Positions 1 through 12,763 of a stretch of 64,000 bases of DNA are shown here, one piece after another (the stretch's first letter is position 1; each line of letters begins with the position of its first letter). Source of the stretch: Riptortus pedestris (taxonomy: Eukaryota; Arthropoda; Insecta; Hemiptera; Alydidae). The DNA is taken from contig CM032228.1 of assembly GCA_019009955.1 (NCBI GenBank), positions 206,516,001-206,580,000 of the forward strand, given 5' to 3'. The position numbers and the translations under genes are program-made. Below the pieces are notes generated by a model. It searched no databases. It had not been told where the DNA came from and saw only the letters and a program-made list of their open reading frames with translations.

Positions 1-2740
1 CCACTTTCAATTTTCTTTTTATTCTGTAAGTTTACGTTAGTATTTTTAAATTTCTTTAAATGGTATTATAACAATTATGAAGTTTATAGAGTTTGTAAGC
101 AGTCTACGTATAAAAACGCGTGTGCATTGGTGAGTTTAGGTGCGCGCGCTCATGTATTTTTTATTTATTTATATGTACACAAACAGGCCAATGCACGTAT
201 GTTCCGAAGACGCGTCCGTACTAGGTTAATATGAACTTCAATTTCATTGCCCTTCGGTACCATCTCATAGTAGCATACTTAAGTAAAGATAAAACATATT
301 CTAATTAATCACTCTTACCTCTAGAGCATTTACCCTGAAGGGAGGCTGCACTGAAGGGTGAGAACAGGATCTAAACGAAATGAGAGATAAATATGTTCTG
401 AATTTCGTGGATATTGCACCTGAGAAAAAAACAATGTGCGTCGCCAAGGGCAGCGGATTCCCACAGAACGAGAGAGAAGATACAAGCATTAACACAGTAA
501 ATAATGAAGAATCAGAATCGGGCGTACATTAAGGCACTAAGGAAACAGCGATAAGCTGACTTCTTATTCTTGCAACGGATGGTCGAATGATGGTAGCTTG
601 CCTAAAACGGCCGTAACAGGGTGGACGGTGGTGGGGGAGGCAGGTGGTTCCTAACTCGAAAAACTCTCGATTGGTTTTATATAAATCATGTAACAAGGAA
701 ACTATTTGATTGCCACTTACAAATAATTATCCTACATAATGGTAAAAATAAAAATTATATTTTAAATTATAATAAAATTATGAATAATTGGACTATCCAA
801 AATCTCATATTTTACCTTTCTGGAATTTCTTTATAGTCTCATGTACTTTTTCCTCCCATAGTTCATTATTTTCCCTTAGTTATACGCTTTTTGCACAAGC
901 AGCTACAATATACTTCCACATGACCTATGTATATCCCTAATTCTAGAATAATCTTTTATTGTTTGGCAAAGTTGGAAACTTACATTTAATTGACAGTTGG
1001 TAGAGTGTTAGGCTTTGTGAACAAGAATCTAGAGCATGCTTAAGTTAGAAGGAGGGTACGAACCGCAATCAAATTGAATTATCATCCTAAAGATCTTAGT
1101 GGTCAGCAGTCAGTACCGAAAGCTAATATCTTCATATTATTGCCTTCACTACAGTTCTCTGTATTTTTGTTAATAAATATAAAATGCACCGTATGTTCTA
1201 ATTTGTATGAAAAAAATGTTTATTTATTGAAAAAAAAAATTACTTCATAGAAAATTAAAGTAATCGGTTTATAAGATCATGTCATAATTATATTTCTTCC
1301 CCAGAGGTAAATGACAATTAAGTAAAGGCTACTCATATCATCAAAAATATATTAATTATTTAGTTCTTGAAGTCCATTAAATTAATATTAATTAATGAAC
1401 ACGTTAGTTATGAACGCTAAAAACTAAAGTTTAAGTTTAGGAACACTTTTTAGAAACGGAATCTAGCAGCATGCTGCCAACCTTTTATTTTATATGGTTA
1501 AAAATCTATAAGAACTTTAACTAACAAATACGGTCGTCAAGATTTAAGATAGAAAAAAGAAGTGACACGTATATATATTTACAAGCAGATCTCTTCCTAA
1601 AAATAAATCATCTCTTCTTTCCTATTTCGCTCGTGTTTTACAGACTAAATAAATTATTGTTAGTTGTGATGATTTAGGATTTAGTGGCCAAATCCATTCG
1701 CATGGTGCCAAGCTCAAAGCAAATAATTCTTTTTGAATATAGCGAAGGAATCCTTAAATTATACTCCAAAAAATAATTTTTCAGACACATTTATATATAT
1801 ATTATATAGCCTACAAACCTGAGATATAAAATATGTTTAGCCAAGCCCGTATTTAGTTATTTATTAACGTTCATTTCATTCATTACTAAAATAGTCATTG
1901 TTGACGAGCACCAATGGAAATATTTTAACATGTAAATATAAAGGTTGAATTAAATTATGAAGAAATCATCTCTTTATTTTCATCACGTAAGAGAAATGTC
2001 CAGTAACATGATGAATAATTGTAAAGGCGTTCAGTTTGAAGTAAAATGAGGCAATTGGACTAGTTCATAATGCTTTCCGCAGAAATGCAAATATTTGTTT
2101 AACTAAGCTCTGAGTAATCCCTTTGTTTTCGTGACATTGCTTTATGCGTGAGGAATGGAATGTGGCTATTGGACGAATATTGACGAGCTTACATTTCATC
2201 AGTCCACAATAATTTAGTTCCCAGTCAAAAAATAACGATTGTATCAGTATAGCATTTGACTTCCTCCCACATCCAGAATGAGATAAAGTCGAAGTAATTA
2301 GATTACTGTTTTACACGCTATATCTGATTGAAATAAAAATGGTCGACATTTATTAAGGTAATCCGAGTAAGCCCTCATTCCTACGATAAGTAGAAAGCCA
2401 TAATGTAGCATATCGTGGCAAAATTCATTCCTTCAATAAGTATATGTGTGAATTCCTCCTAGTGGTTTTTGAGTGTTTGAGTAACGAATTACAGGACAGA
2501 CAGATAATCTTTCCAATTTTGAAGCCATTATTTTTAGAATGTTCTGAAATGAGAAAAAAAACTGCCCTCGCCGTGTTTAAATAGAAAATAATAAAAACCT
2601 TTGAGTTTTATTTGTGTAGATAGGAAGGATTATTTCCAAATTTACCACTTTTTTCTAGTTCTGGTTGGACTAGCTATAAATAAGCTCCTGTTGCCCATGT
2701 GGAAATCAAACCAACGACTCTATTCTTACCTTATTAATAA
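1..2740. other. AT-rich intergenic stretch, no gene seen
   Basis: I find no recognisable gene or RNA here. Short open frames (for example 301-495 on the minus strand) have no motif that I know and no splice-site context that would support an exon. A possible worn SINE-tail match (TTATTAACGTTCATTT) lies near 1860-1880 but is too short to call. Confidence 0.5.
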
Positions 2741-2954
2741 GATTTATTATTAATAATAGTTATTAACGTCCTCTTTTAGCTACTATGGCTAATCTACAAG
2801 TTACAGCCCTTTTCTATCCAAAGTGGGACTAGGGATTTTATTTAATGAGTCTGTCACTAAATAAATTCCTATTGCCCTGGGGGGAATCGAACTCGCCACC
2901 CTAGGTTTTTCATGTGAGATTAAGTTCTACGTTTTAAATGGCTAACTTGAGCCC
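2741..2954 (-). repeat. SINE family C, copy 1 (tRNA-derived), near full length
   Basis: On the minus strand this reads from a GGGCTCAAG head, through a B-box-like segment (around GAGTTCGATTC in better copies), to a tail near GACGTTAATAA followed by a TAA-rich end. It matches the copies at 22.7, 51.4 and 62.8 kb along its length. The head resembles a class II (Ser/Leu-type) tRNA, so RNA polymerase III transcription would be expected for an intact copy. It is more diverged than copy 4, and I could not pick out a target duplication. Confidence 0.65.
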
Positions 2955-3182
2955 ACAAGTGTTTTAGAAACTCACTGGGGTAAACTAAGCTTTGAATACC
3001 TCACTTTTTATTTTTTTTTTATTTAAAAAAAACAACAACAAAAGAAATTGATTTCATAGTCGAAATCACGTACAATAGTCACAATGGCAACGCTGTCTTA
3101 CTGTGATAATGGGCGGTTTCATGTAGTTAACTCGTCAGGATAAATTGTAACAAAATAAAGTGGACGTTAATAAAGAACTATA

Positions 3183-3280
3183 ATTTAGTCATTCCCATCC
3201 TTGCTAGAAAAGGGTGGTACCTTTAGATAACCCGTCCCAATTAGCCATAGCAGCAAAAAGAGGGCGCTAATAAATTAAAT
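3183..3280 (+). repeat. SINE family C, copy 2, 5'-truncated
   Basis: This holds only the tRNA-unrelated 3' half of the SINE, including CTAGAAAAGGGTGGTA and AGATAACCCGTCCCAATTAG. The head and promoter boxes are missing. It faces copy 3 tail to tail with only a few bases between, making an inverted pair. Confidence 0.6.
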
Positions 3281-3284
3281 TAAG

Positions 3285-3413
3285 TTATTTATTAACATCC
3301 AATATTTGTAACTACGGCTAATTGGGACGGGTTGTCCTACATGTCATCAACCTTTTCAAGTCAGGGTGAGACTAAGGATTTTATTTAATGAATTCCGTCA
3401 CTAAATAAATTCG
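3285..3413 (-). repeat. SINE family C, copy 3, 5'-truncated
   Basis: This is the 3' body of the SINE in minus orientation, with GGCTAATTGGGACGGGTTGT and the TTTAATGAATTCCGTCACTAAATAAATTC segment recognisable. It stops before the tRNA-like head. Together with copy 2 it forms an imperfect inverted repeat of about 230 bp. Confidence 0.6.
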
Positions 3414-3801
3414 AGTAAACTATAGGTAACCAATGGTAAAGTAGTCACATATTCGTCGACAGTAGGCCAGTGTCTGTGAATATATGACTTCAATATTTCT
3501 TCGAAAATCTTGCTCTGATAAGTTTATTCATTAAGCAGGTCAATCGTTCGAAGAAGATGAAGAAGATAAAGGTTTCTGAAATATGGCAATGCTTATTAAA
3601 CTTTAATCACACTAATTAAATTAGATGAACGTAATCATTGATCTAGTGTGGTTCATAATAAACGTGGGAGAAAAACTGCCAAATAGGTTTGAAAAGACTA
3701 AGTGATGAGCATCCCGATGATCAGAGCCAAGAAAGACGGGCATTTATGGATATGACTAGCTTATCACTGAGGATGAAGAAGAGGGATGAAACACAAAATA
3801 T

Positions 3802-3818
3802 CAAGTCCGTCACGCAGG
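3802..3818 (+). repeat. Solo 5' terminus of family B
   Basis: The segment AAGTCCGTCACGCAGGA is the family B 5' end (consensus GTCCGTCACGCAGGGG). It breaks off after 17 bases and lies about 30 bp from the worn 3' end of an oppositely oriented B copy. It may be a stub left by deletion or recombination between two copies. Confidence 0.5.
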
Positions 3819-3849
3819 AGTGGTGTTTACAGCCACTATCTATGCTATA

Positions 3850-4432
3850 TTAGTAGATTTTGCCTGAGCTATTGAGGTCGTACTAATGACGCGGTTTTCA
3901 AAAAAATTTCCTCAAATGTCCATCGATCCTACGAAGGTGAAGACGAGTATATTATATGTGTGTTTGTGTGTGTTAACGCTCTTCCGGTGGCAATTTTTGT
4001 TTGATCGCGCCAAACTCGATATTTAATCCTTTCATGTGAAAATAAAGATCAAGTTCTTTAATGACAGAAATCAGACCAGTGGGAGGGGTGGGTGTTGGAA
4101 GGGTAGATTTAGAAAATTTGAAGTATCGCCGTTATTTTAAGTTGGATCGAAAAAAATACATAAACAATCCTATTACAAATTAAATTACCTATAAATGTTG
4201 TTGTATACATTTTTTGACTATAATGAATATTTACTGGGATTCTTCCATTTTTTAGTTTTTAGCCTTCAAGAAATCCCCATTCTTATTTTTGTCAGAATAG
4301 CAATACCCTGTAATACCACGAACAACTTTGTTCGAAGCTTAAATACTAAATATGGCTTTCAAAAGACCTTTATTATGCGAGATATATGCAAGTTCGTTAT
4401 GATGGCGCTATCAATAAAGATTTTACGTTCTT
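3850..4432 (-). repeat. Family B element, old diverged copy
   Basis: Read on the plus strand it starts with the decayed terminal palindrome, then AGCTATTGAGGTCGTACT, the TGTCCATCGATCCTAC block, a short TA/TG tract where other copies carry (TA)n, and the CGCCAAACTCGATATTTAATC block. Its (TA)n array has become TG-rich. The far end fades out near 4430 without the GTCCGTCACG terminus. Short open frames inside it are incidental. Confidence 0.6.
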
Positions 4433-4440
4433 AACTCGAA

Positions 4441-4817
4441 AATGTTTATTTCTTCTACACCATACTCGACATTTAACTGTTTAATTCTTAATTAATAAAT
4501 TACTCTATTAATTTTTGGCTGAAACCGTAATAGAGGGGTTTAGAGCGTGGGGGTGGGGCAAAATTCAAAATATCTGATTAGTTTTCGGATAGAGGCGATG
4601 TCGCTTAAATCAAATATTAATTTGTCTGTGTTATTCCAACAAAAAAAAATGCATAGAACATTAATTTGCAATAATATTGTTTTTATATAATATTTTTCGA
4701 GCCCACTTATAATAACGAAGCCTAATAAGGACAACATCATATTGACTTTTGGAATCGTAGCAAATGAGCGTTAAAAACAACATCAGTTTGATTCTAAAAT
4801 TTGATAGCTCTTTCTTT

Positions 4818-4868
<51 letters not shown>

Positions 4869-5963
4869 TATAAACACACACACACAAACACACACGCATA
4901 TGTGTGTGTGTATCTAAGGACTGATTGTCTTCTTTCTCTCTTTTGGCCTATTTTTTACCGCGTTATTTCAGGAAATGAATTTTCATTTTCAACAGGCATA
5001 CTATGATGACGAGGAGGTGATGGCATTTTGAAAGAAGTTTTGGAGAATTGCTCCATGTGGCTACCTCAATAAATATTATAAAATCTACTGAAAGTGTTGA
5101 TGTTTACTGGCGTATTGATATATTTAATTTTACATATTTTTGTGAAGATATTTAAATAGAGCTAAATGAAGTGATTTGTATATACAAATTTGCCTTTAGA
5201 AGATTAAAATAGAGGAAAGGTTGAAAGAGGTTTTCTATTTTAATGATCTTGGAGGTACTGTGTTCCTTTTTAGAGTTCACTTTCCTCTTTGAGATTGACT
5301 AAGAATATCACAAAAGACTTGGGACATCAAAGAACGAAAGCTTATAACGATAAAGTTAATCTAGCTCAAACATAATGCTGTGTTATACAGCATTCCACTT
5401 CTTACGATATGACCTAGAAATAACATAAATCTCCTATTAAATTTTTTAATGTATTAATAATCAATTAGTAGGAGTAGTTAATGTAAGACCCACGGTTTAC
5501 ATCAATACTGAGGACATCCCTGGGAATTTATTTGCCAAAGAGGTGATCCATCCATTTTTTAGACTCTAATAATTTGTTGTACATATTATTTTGCTACATT
5601 ATGTATAATGTTCTGGATGATTTTAACTTTTCAAATGACTGTCAAGGAAATATTAAGATAAAAAGAAATAGCTTCTTCTCTGGCATATCTTCAGGGGCTA
5701 AATGTTTTTTCAAAAGTAATAAAAAAACTAAAAAAAATGATTAAAACTTACATGAAACTGTTACAGACATAAAATCGTTGTAATAGTAAAATTACACAAT
5801 ACTACCTAAGTGAATGAAACAATAAAATTAATTATTACATAAGTGAATGGATCTAACTTACTCGACGGTTGGTCAAATACAAAGCGAAATCGACGAAGAG
5901 GTAGTGATTTCAAACATGGTGGCACGGGATCAGCTGATTGAGTTTAAACCGATAGTACTTTTA

Positions 5964-5967
<4 letters not shown>
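4441..5967. other. Intergenic, with compound microsatellite
   Basis: A (TA)n array at 4820-4863 runs into (CA)n and then (TG)n up to about 4910, which could fold into a long AT-rich hairpin. The rest has no recognisable gene. A motif on the minus strand around 5680-5692 (CCCCTGAAGATATGCC) recalls a hammerhead core but has no GAAA partner. Confidence 0.4.

Positions 5968-6009
<42 letters not shown>
5968..6009. repeat. (TA)n microsatellite bordering family A copy 1
   Basis: A clean TA array ends directly at the CTAG end of the family A element. Confidence 0.85.
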
Positions 6010-6010
<1 letters not shown>

Positions 6011-7556
6011 TAGCTCAGATACCCGGCTTCGCTCGGGAATTCATTTGAGGCTGAATGGTGATGGTATATTTTTGGCAAGGCTTTACTTTGCACAATATTT
6101 TGACATTTACCCGTTCCAGTGTTTAGGGTTAATACCCGTTGTTGGCATTTGTTAATAATAAAATTATTTTTTTATGTAAGACTTCACTGTCCTGCATATT
6201 GTCATATTTCCAGTCTCCTGTGCATTATGCATAGATTTGAATTATTAAGGAGAAAATATTGACATACATTTGAATTAATTTTTTCAGGTGAGGTACCTGG
6301 TAGTTCATATTGAAAAGAAGTGTTGAGCAAATTTCTCTAAATAACAAAATAAACAACTTTTGTTATGTGCATATTTGCCGAAACCCCAATAGGAAATCAT
6401 TATTATTAATTTCAGGCCTCCCTTATAACCCCCACTCCTGCCCGTCCCTAGAAATGTTAGTATGGCTTATTATAAGGAAGGCGTTAGTGCTAATACACAT
6501 ACTGAGTTTTTTATTAAGTTCGGTTGAGTCTTTTGTGCCAAATAAAATTGTTGACTCCCGCTATAATTTTTAGCGTATAACGCCTTTATACTTCGGTTTA
6601 CGATGATAGTGTAAATAAAAAAAAGTTTCTCTAAATAACAAAATAAACAACTTTTGTTATGTGCATATTTGCCGAAAATGCAATAGGAAACGAAATATCA
6701 CTATTATTAATTTCAGGCCTTCCTTATAACCCCCACTCCTGCCCGTCCCTAGAAATGTTAGTATAGCTTATTATAATGAAGCCGTTAGTTCTAATTCACA
6801 TACCGAGTTTGGTTTAATTCGGTTGAGTCTTTAGTGCCAAATAAAATTGTGGATTCCCGCTTTAGTTGATAGCGTATAACTCATTTATGCTTCCGCATAC
6901 GGCAAAAGTGCATATAACAAAAGTTACTCTAAATAACAAAATAAACAACTTTTGTTATGTCCATATTTGCTGATAAAGCAATAGGAAACGATATATCGCT
7001 ATTTTAAATTTCAGGCCTCCCCTATAACCCCCACTCCTGCCAGTCCCTAGAAATGTTAGTATGGCTTATTATAAGGAAATCGTTAGTATTAATTCACATA
7101 GCGAGTTTGGTTTAGTTCGGTTGAGTCTTTTGTGCCAAATAAAATTGTGGACTCCCGCTATAGTTTTTAGGGTATAACTCTTTTATAGTTCCGTATACGG
7201 CAAAAGTACATATAACAAAAGTTACTCTAAATTACAAAATAAACAACTTTTGTTATGTGCATATTTGCTGAAAAAGCAATAGGAAACGAAATATCGCTAT
7301 TTTAAATTTCAAGCCTCCTTTATAACCCCCACTCCTGTTCGTCTTAGAGAATATTAATATAGCCTAAAGTCTAAGTTGAGCTAGTAGTAATATACATACC
7401 AAGTTTCATAAAATTCGGTTCAGCTGTTTATGCGTGAAAAGGTAACAAACAAACAGACACGAAAGAAACATAATGTAGTTATGGTGTCTATGACATGTGA
7501 AACGAAAAGTTATCGTGAAATTTCGCGAAAAAAGTCAATGTACAGACAGAGGTTAC

Positions 7557-7562
<6 letters not shown>
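6010..7562 (-). mobile_element. Family A element, copy 1 (Helitron-like, non-autonomous)
   Basis: The element sits between two (TA)n arrays. Its minus-strand 3' end has a GC hairpin (CCCGAGCGAAGCCGGG, imperfect here) followed about a dozen bases later by CTAG, as in Helitron 3' ends. The middle is built of repeats of about 296 bp starting near 6332, 6627, 6923 and 7221, each with TAACAAAATAAACAACTTTT and ACCCCCACTCCTG. The other end carries AAACAAACAGACACGAAAG and CAGACAGAGGTTACAATT. It has no long coding frame. A 5' TC was not found, so assignment to Helitrons is tentative. Confidence 0.6.

Positions 7563-7597
<35 letters not shown>
7563..7597. repeat. (TA)n microsatellite at the 5' edge of family A copy 1
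   Basis: The TA array begins immediately after the element's GTTACAATT border, so copy 1 is bracketed by TA arrays on both sides. Confidence 0.8.
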
Positions 7598-7600
<3 letters not shown>

Positions 7601-8497
7601 TATTTACCATTATTATTATTATATTATTTTCTATCTTTCCACACCTAGTCACACCAATTGCTTGTCCAATTATTTTATTATTTTTATTTATTTCACTAAT
7701 AATTTTGACTATGGAGATCTTTTATGCAGTCTGAACCTTACAAATACGGTACGTATCATGATATAGACTGAGGCACTCGAAAGTCCCGTCCGAGAACCCC
7801 AACACTTTAGTTGGTGGCACATCAGTCCTGTATCCTGGAATATAATTTGTATCTGGATTTCATCTGATAGGATCTCTGACTCCAAGCGAGCTAGGAGCTG
7901 ACCCCAATACAGTGAGGGAGAGCCTCAATAAATTAATAAAACTGAAACAAAACAACAGATTTAATTTTTGACCGGGAAAATCAGGAAGTAAGATAGGGTT
8001 AGATGACAGAGTGGATGAATATGTCTCCCAAGAGGGAGGATTTATATAAGCAAAGTTTGAATGAACTATACAATTTTCCTAGCCTATTTAATTGAATATT
8101 TTTACTAATATCATCAACTTACATACTTACATGTTGTTTTGTTTACAAAAATTGTTTTATATTATTTTTTGAAATTATATTAATTATTAAATTACTTAAT
8201 TTTTCATAATTTGAGATATCCTAGATATGGTATCAATGCTCTTTATAATCACTTCATGAAAGTTGATAACATTACAAAAACCATTAAACCGCAACTCATT
8301 TTTTTTTTCGTATTTTCTTACAATTCATCACTAACCTCGTGCTTTCAAGAGAAATAAATAGTGTGTATGATGTTGAGCGTATGTTCGCAAGATTGTATAA
8401 AATATTTAAACTTGTTCCTTGATTTATTCATATGCAAATAACATTTCATCATTCAAGGGTTTAATCCAAAATTTATAATGTTGCCAACTCATAATGT
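7598..8497. other. Intergenic, no gene seen
   Basis: This is AT-rich single-copy-looking sequence with no recognised motif, domain or RNA. Confidence 0.4.
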
Positions 8498-8498
8498 A

Positions 8499-8561
<63 letters not shown>

Positions 8562-8928
8562 GTGTGTCTGTTGCTGTCTACTGGCCGCAATGTTTGTTTG
8601 ATCTGTACCAAATTCGATTTTTAAACGTTTTTAATAACGTTGAGTCCGTTAACGGCTGAGGTGAGGTTTAGAGAGGGGGATTTCAACAATTCCAAATATT
8701 TCCATTTTTATGAATCAAAATGAAAAATGTATAGGACAAAACTTATTGCAAAATAAGTATTCTATAAATCTTGTCATATTACATTTTTCTTCACCTTGAA
8801 TACTAACCGTGATATTTGCATATTTTAATTTTCAACCTTCAGCAAACCCCCCACTCCTGCTCATGTAACATTAACAATAATCTGTTAATAATGATTCGCT
8901 TAATTCGATGCTAAAATAGTCGTTTAAA
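8498..8928 (-). repeat. Family B element, partial
   Basis: The (TA)n array at 8504-8558 is followed by the ATTTTTGTTTGATC-type block, GTTAACGGCTGA, a G-rich stretch and a TTGAATACTAACCG block, all in the order seen in full family B copies. The terminal palindrome side is missing to the left of the array, and the copy fades out near 8930 before the GTCCGTCACG end. Confidence 0.6.
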
Positions 8929-10119
8929 TGGTTATTATAATTAACCATTAGGAAGTAATTATATATTTTAATTTGGCGACTAAAGCTCTCGACTGGCGTT
9001 AAGGTGTTGGTGTCTTTTTATTTTAATGTTTGAAGGCCGTTCTTGACGTTAATATTACTTTTAAACGTACAAAAATTGTCCCTATCTTGGTTAGGGGTGG
9101 TTAGGTTATCTTGAGTTTATTCACGTCCGCCTTACATGGTTCATGAATTCCTTGGCTCCTATTCGGAAGCTCACTACCATAATATAAAATAATCGCAAGC
9201 TACGTGCTTATTGTCACAAAGTCCTCCTGCCTAGTTGGGAATGCAAGAATTCATGCCTTTGGCTCTTCAGACATCAGAAGACTTTCATATTTTCTGATTA
9301 TTCTATCAACTAACAGCTGATTCCTAACGATGTAAGCCTTATATGCAGTTTTAGCCAAGTGTTTAATTATGTTTGTATAGATATTTGATTTCAATGAGAA
9401 TAAAATTGAAAAATACTTTAGTTAAATACTTGGCCCCTTTTTTAAGCCTATTTTTGTCAGTTTTTGCTCATTCTACATATTGATATGTACCTGAATATAG
9501 ATATACAGGTCAACTATAAAATAGGGGTAAAGTGTTCAGGCTGATTGGAGACATGATGATGGGCCTGGAAAGGTCTTAGACCTCAATAAAGTGTTGTTTT
9601 TTTTAAAAAAAAAATGGAAGCATCTTTTAATTTTAAAACCCTGATAACAGCTATAAAAGGATAAAATGAAATTAATATTATACAAAACTAAGAGTTAATA
9701 CCAATTTGATTCAAATTCTTCAAAATCTAAAAGGAATTTTGTTAATTTCGCTTCCAGACGTCCGATTATGTATGTGAAACCAAATTAGTTTAAATGTGAT
9801 AAACGCATAAGTGTGGAAAATAATTTTAGCATTCACATTAAGGGACGACTTAGACCTTGAAGCTTTTTCCCTCTTGGTGCTCACTCATACTACGTGCTGA
9901 AGAACAACTTACTGAGTGAAGTGTTCGCCTATGTGACACAGTTTGAATTGAATTGAAATTTTCAAGAAATCTTGCTGAGGGTGCTTTATAAAGCAAGTTG
10001 CCTTGACGTGTTGGCATTTCTACATTCTATTCAATAAATCAGTTGGGATACTATAAAAAGAATAATCAACTTACTAAATGGATAGCATTAGCATGTGAAA
10101 ACACACACTCACACATATC

Positions 10120-10121
<2 letters not shown>
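8929..10121. other. Intergenic, no gene seen
   Basis: No recognised gene or repeat. A short poly-T/poly-A stretch lies near 9598-9615. Confidence 0.4.

Positions 10122-10180
<59 letters not shown>
10122..10180. repeat. (TA)n microsatellite before family A copy 2
   Basis: A pure TA array abuts the AAAATTGTAACCTCTGTCTG border of the next element. Confidence 0.85.
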
Positions 10181-10186
<6 letters not shown>

Positions 10187-11699
10187 GTAACCTCTGTCTG
10201 TACATTGATTTTTTTTCGCGAAATTTCACGATAACTTTTTGTTTCACATGCCATAGACACCATAACTGCATTTTGTTTCTTTCGTGTATGTTTGTTTGTT
10301 TGTTTGTTTGTTACCTTTTGACGCATAAACGGCTCAACCGAATTTTATGAAACTTAGAATGTATATTACTATTAGCCCAACTTAGACTTTAGGCTATATT
10401 AATATTCTCTGAGACGAACAGGAGTGGGGGTTATAAGGGAGGCCAGAAATAAAAAATAGCAATATTTCGTTTCCTATTGGTTTTTCAGCAAATACGCACA
10501 TAACAAAAGTTATTTATTTTGTTATTTAGAGTAACTTTTGTCATATACACTTTCGTCATATACCGAAGTATAAATGCGTTATACGCTAAACATTATAGCG
10601 GGAGGCAACAATTTTATTTGGCACAAAACACTCAACCGAACTAAATAAAATTCGGTATGTGTATTAGCACTAACGCCGTCATTATTATAAGCCATACCAA
10701 CATTATTAGGGACGGGCAGGAGTGGGGGTTGTAAGGGAGACCTGAAATTAAAAATAGCTATATTTCGTTTCCTATTGGGTTTTCGGTAAATATGAACATA
10801 ATAATAGTTGTTTATTTTGGTATTTAGAGTAACTTTTGTTATATTCACTTTTTTTGTATAACAAAGTATAGACCATATTTATACTAAAAACTAATGCCGG
10901 AGCCAACAACATTATTGGGCACTAGCGATTGAACCGAACTTAACAAAACTCGGTATGTTAATTATCAATTATTCTTCCATTATTATAAGCTATATTACGA
11001 TTTTTAAGTTGGAACGAGAGTGGGGGTTATAAGTAAGGCCTGAAATTAAAAATAGCGATATTTCGTTTCGTATTGCTTTTTCGGCAAATACGCACATAAC
11101 AAAAGTTATTTATTTTATTGTTTACAGTAACTTTTGTTATATACACTTTTGTCGTATACCAAAGTATAAATGAGTTATACGCTAAAAACCATAGTGGGAG
11201 TCAATTTTATTGGGTACAAAAAACTAATCCGAACTAAACATAATTCGGGATGTGAACTACCAGGAACTCCTCCATGATAATAAGCTGTACCGACATTTTT
11301 AGGGACGATCAGAAGTGGGGGTTGTATGGGAGGCCTGAAATTTAAAATAGCGATATTTCCTATTTGTTTTTAGGCAAATATGCACAGGATAAAAGTTGTT
11401 TATTTTGTTATGTAGAGTAACGTTTATTATATTCGTATTTCGTATAGCAAAGTATAAATGAGAAATATACTAAAACCTAAAGAGGGAGGCAATAATTTTA
11501 TTGGGCACTAACCATTGAACAGGGCAGTGATCTCCTAAATAACAAATAATTTTATTATTAACAAAGCCACAACAACGACGGGTATAAATTCTAAACGCTG
11601 GGAATGGGAAATGTCTGTGGGTATTAAAGCCTTCCCAAATAAATACCATCTTCACTCAGCCTCAAATGAATTCCCGGGCGAAGCCGGGTACCTTTGCTA

Positions 11700-11700
<1 letters not shown>
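10181..11700 (+). mobile_element. Family A element, copy 2
   Basis: It runs from AAAATTGTAACCTCTGTCTG to CTAG. The hairpin CCCGGGCGAAGCCGGG is at 11673-11688 and CTAG is at 11697-11700. Between them are several tandem units of about 300 bp, each with CAGGAGTGGGGGTT and AACAAAAGTTGTTTATTTTG. It is the same family as copy 1 in the opposite orientation, and is followed directly by a (TA)n array shared with copy 3. No autonomous Rep/helicase frame is present. Confidence 0.65.

Positions 11701-11761
<61 letters not shown>
11701..11761. repeat. (TA)n microsatellite shared by family A copies 2 and 3
   Basis: One TA array separates two head-to-tail A elements and forms the 3' flank of one and the 5' flank of the next. 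Confidence 0.85.
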
Positions 11762-11765
<4 letters not shown>

Positions 11766-12704
11766 TGTAACCTCTGTCTGTACATTGATTTTTTTCGAGA
11801 AATTTCACGATAACTTTTCGTTTCACGTGTCATAGACACCATAACTGCATTTTGTTTCTTTCGTGTCTGTTTGTTTGTTTGTTACCTTTTCACGCATAAA
11901 CGGCTGAACCGAAGTTTATGAAACTTGGTATGTATATTACCATTAACCTAACTTAGACTTTAGGCTATGTTAATATTCTCTGAGACGAACAGGAGTGGGG
12001 GTTATAAGGGAGGCATGAAATTAAAAATAGCAATATTTCGTTTCCTATTGCATTTTCGGCAATTATGCACATTACAAAAGTTGTTACTTTGTTTTTTGGA
12101 GTAACTTTTGTCGTATACCGAACTATAAAGGCGTTATACGCTAAAAATTATTGCGAGAGTCAACTATTTTATTTGGCACAAAAGACTCAGCCGAACTAAA
12201 TAAAACTTGGTATGTGTATTAGCACTTCCTTATAATAAGCCATACTAACATTTCTAGGGACGGGCAGGAGTGGGGGTTATAAGGGAGGCCTGAAATTAAA
12301 AATAGTGATATTTCGTTTCCTATTGGGGTTTCGGCAAATATGCACATAACAAAAGTTGTTTATTTTGTCATTTAGAGACATTTGCTCAACAATTCTTTTC
12401 AATATGAACAAAATTAATCTTTTCTGGAAAAATTAATTCAAATGTATGTTAATATTTTTTCCTTAATAATTCAAATCTATGCATAATTCACAGAAAACGG
12501 GAAATATGAAAATATGGAGGACAGTAAAGTCTTTCATAAAAAAATAATTTTATTATTAACAAATCCACAGAAACGACGGGTATTAACCCTAAACACTGGT
12601 ACGGGTAAATGTCAAAATATTGTGCAAAGTAAAGCCTTGCCAAAAAAATACTATCACCATTGAGCCTGAAATGAATTCCCGGGCAACGTCGGGTATCTGA
12701 GCTA

Positions 12705-12705
<1 letters not shown>
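11762..12705 (+). mobile_element. Family A element, copy 3 (shorter)
   Basis: It has the same borders as copy 2 but fewer internal repeat units (about 944 bp in all). The 3' hairpin is damaged (CCCGGGCAACGTCGGG) and is followed by CTAG at 12702-12705. The lower unit number suggests loss by recombination between tandem units. Confidence 0.65.

Positions 12706-12760
<55 letters not shown>
12706..12760. repeat. (TA)n microsatellite after family A copy 3
   Basis: A TA array starts right after CTAG. Confidence 0.8.

Positions 12761-12763
<3 letters not shown>

Noticed and set aside
5680..5695. CTGAAGA on the minus strand near 5.69 kb
   Set aside because: No stem II and no GAAA at a workable distance.
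6310..6573. Open frames inside family A units, similar on several copies
   Set aside because: They recur only because the 296-bp units repeat. The translations have no domain and differ in frame between units.
10043..10234. Open frames made of alternating Tyr-Ile across TA arrays (also at 7.5, 11.7, 20.7, 22.1, 34.8 and 51.6 kb)
   Set aside because: The TA array has no stop in two frames, so these are artefacts of the repeat.
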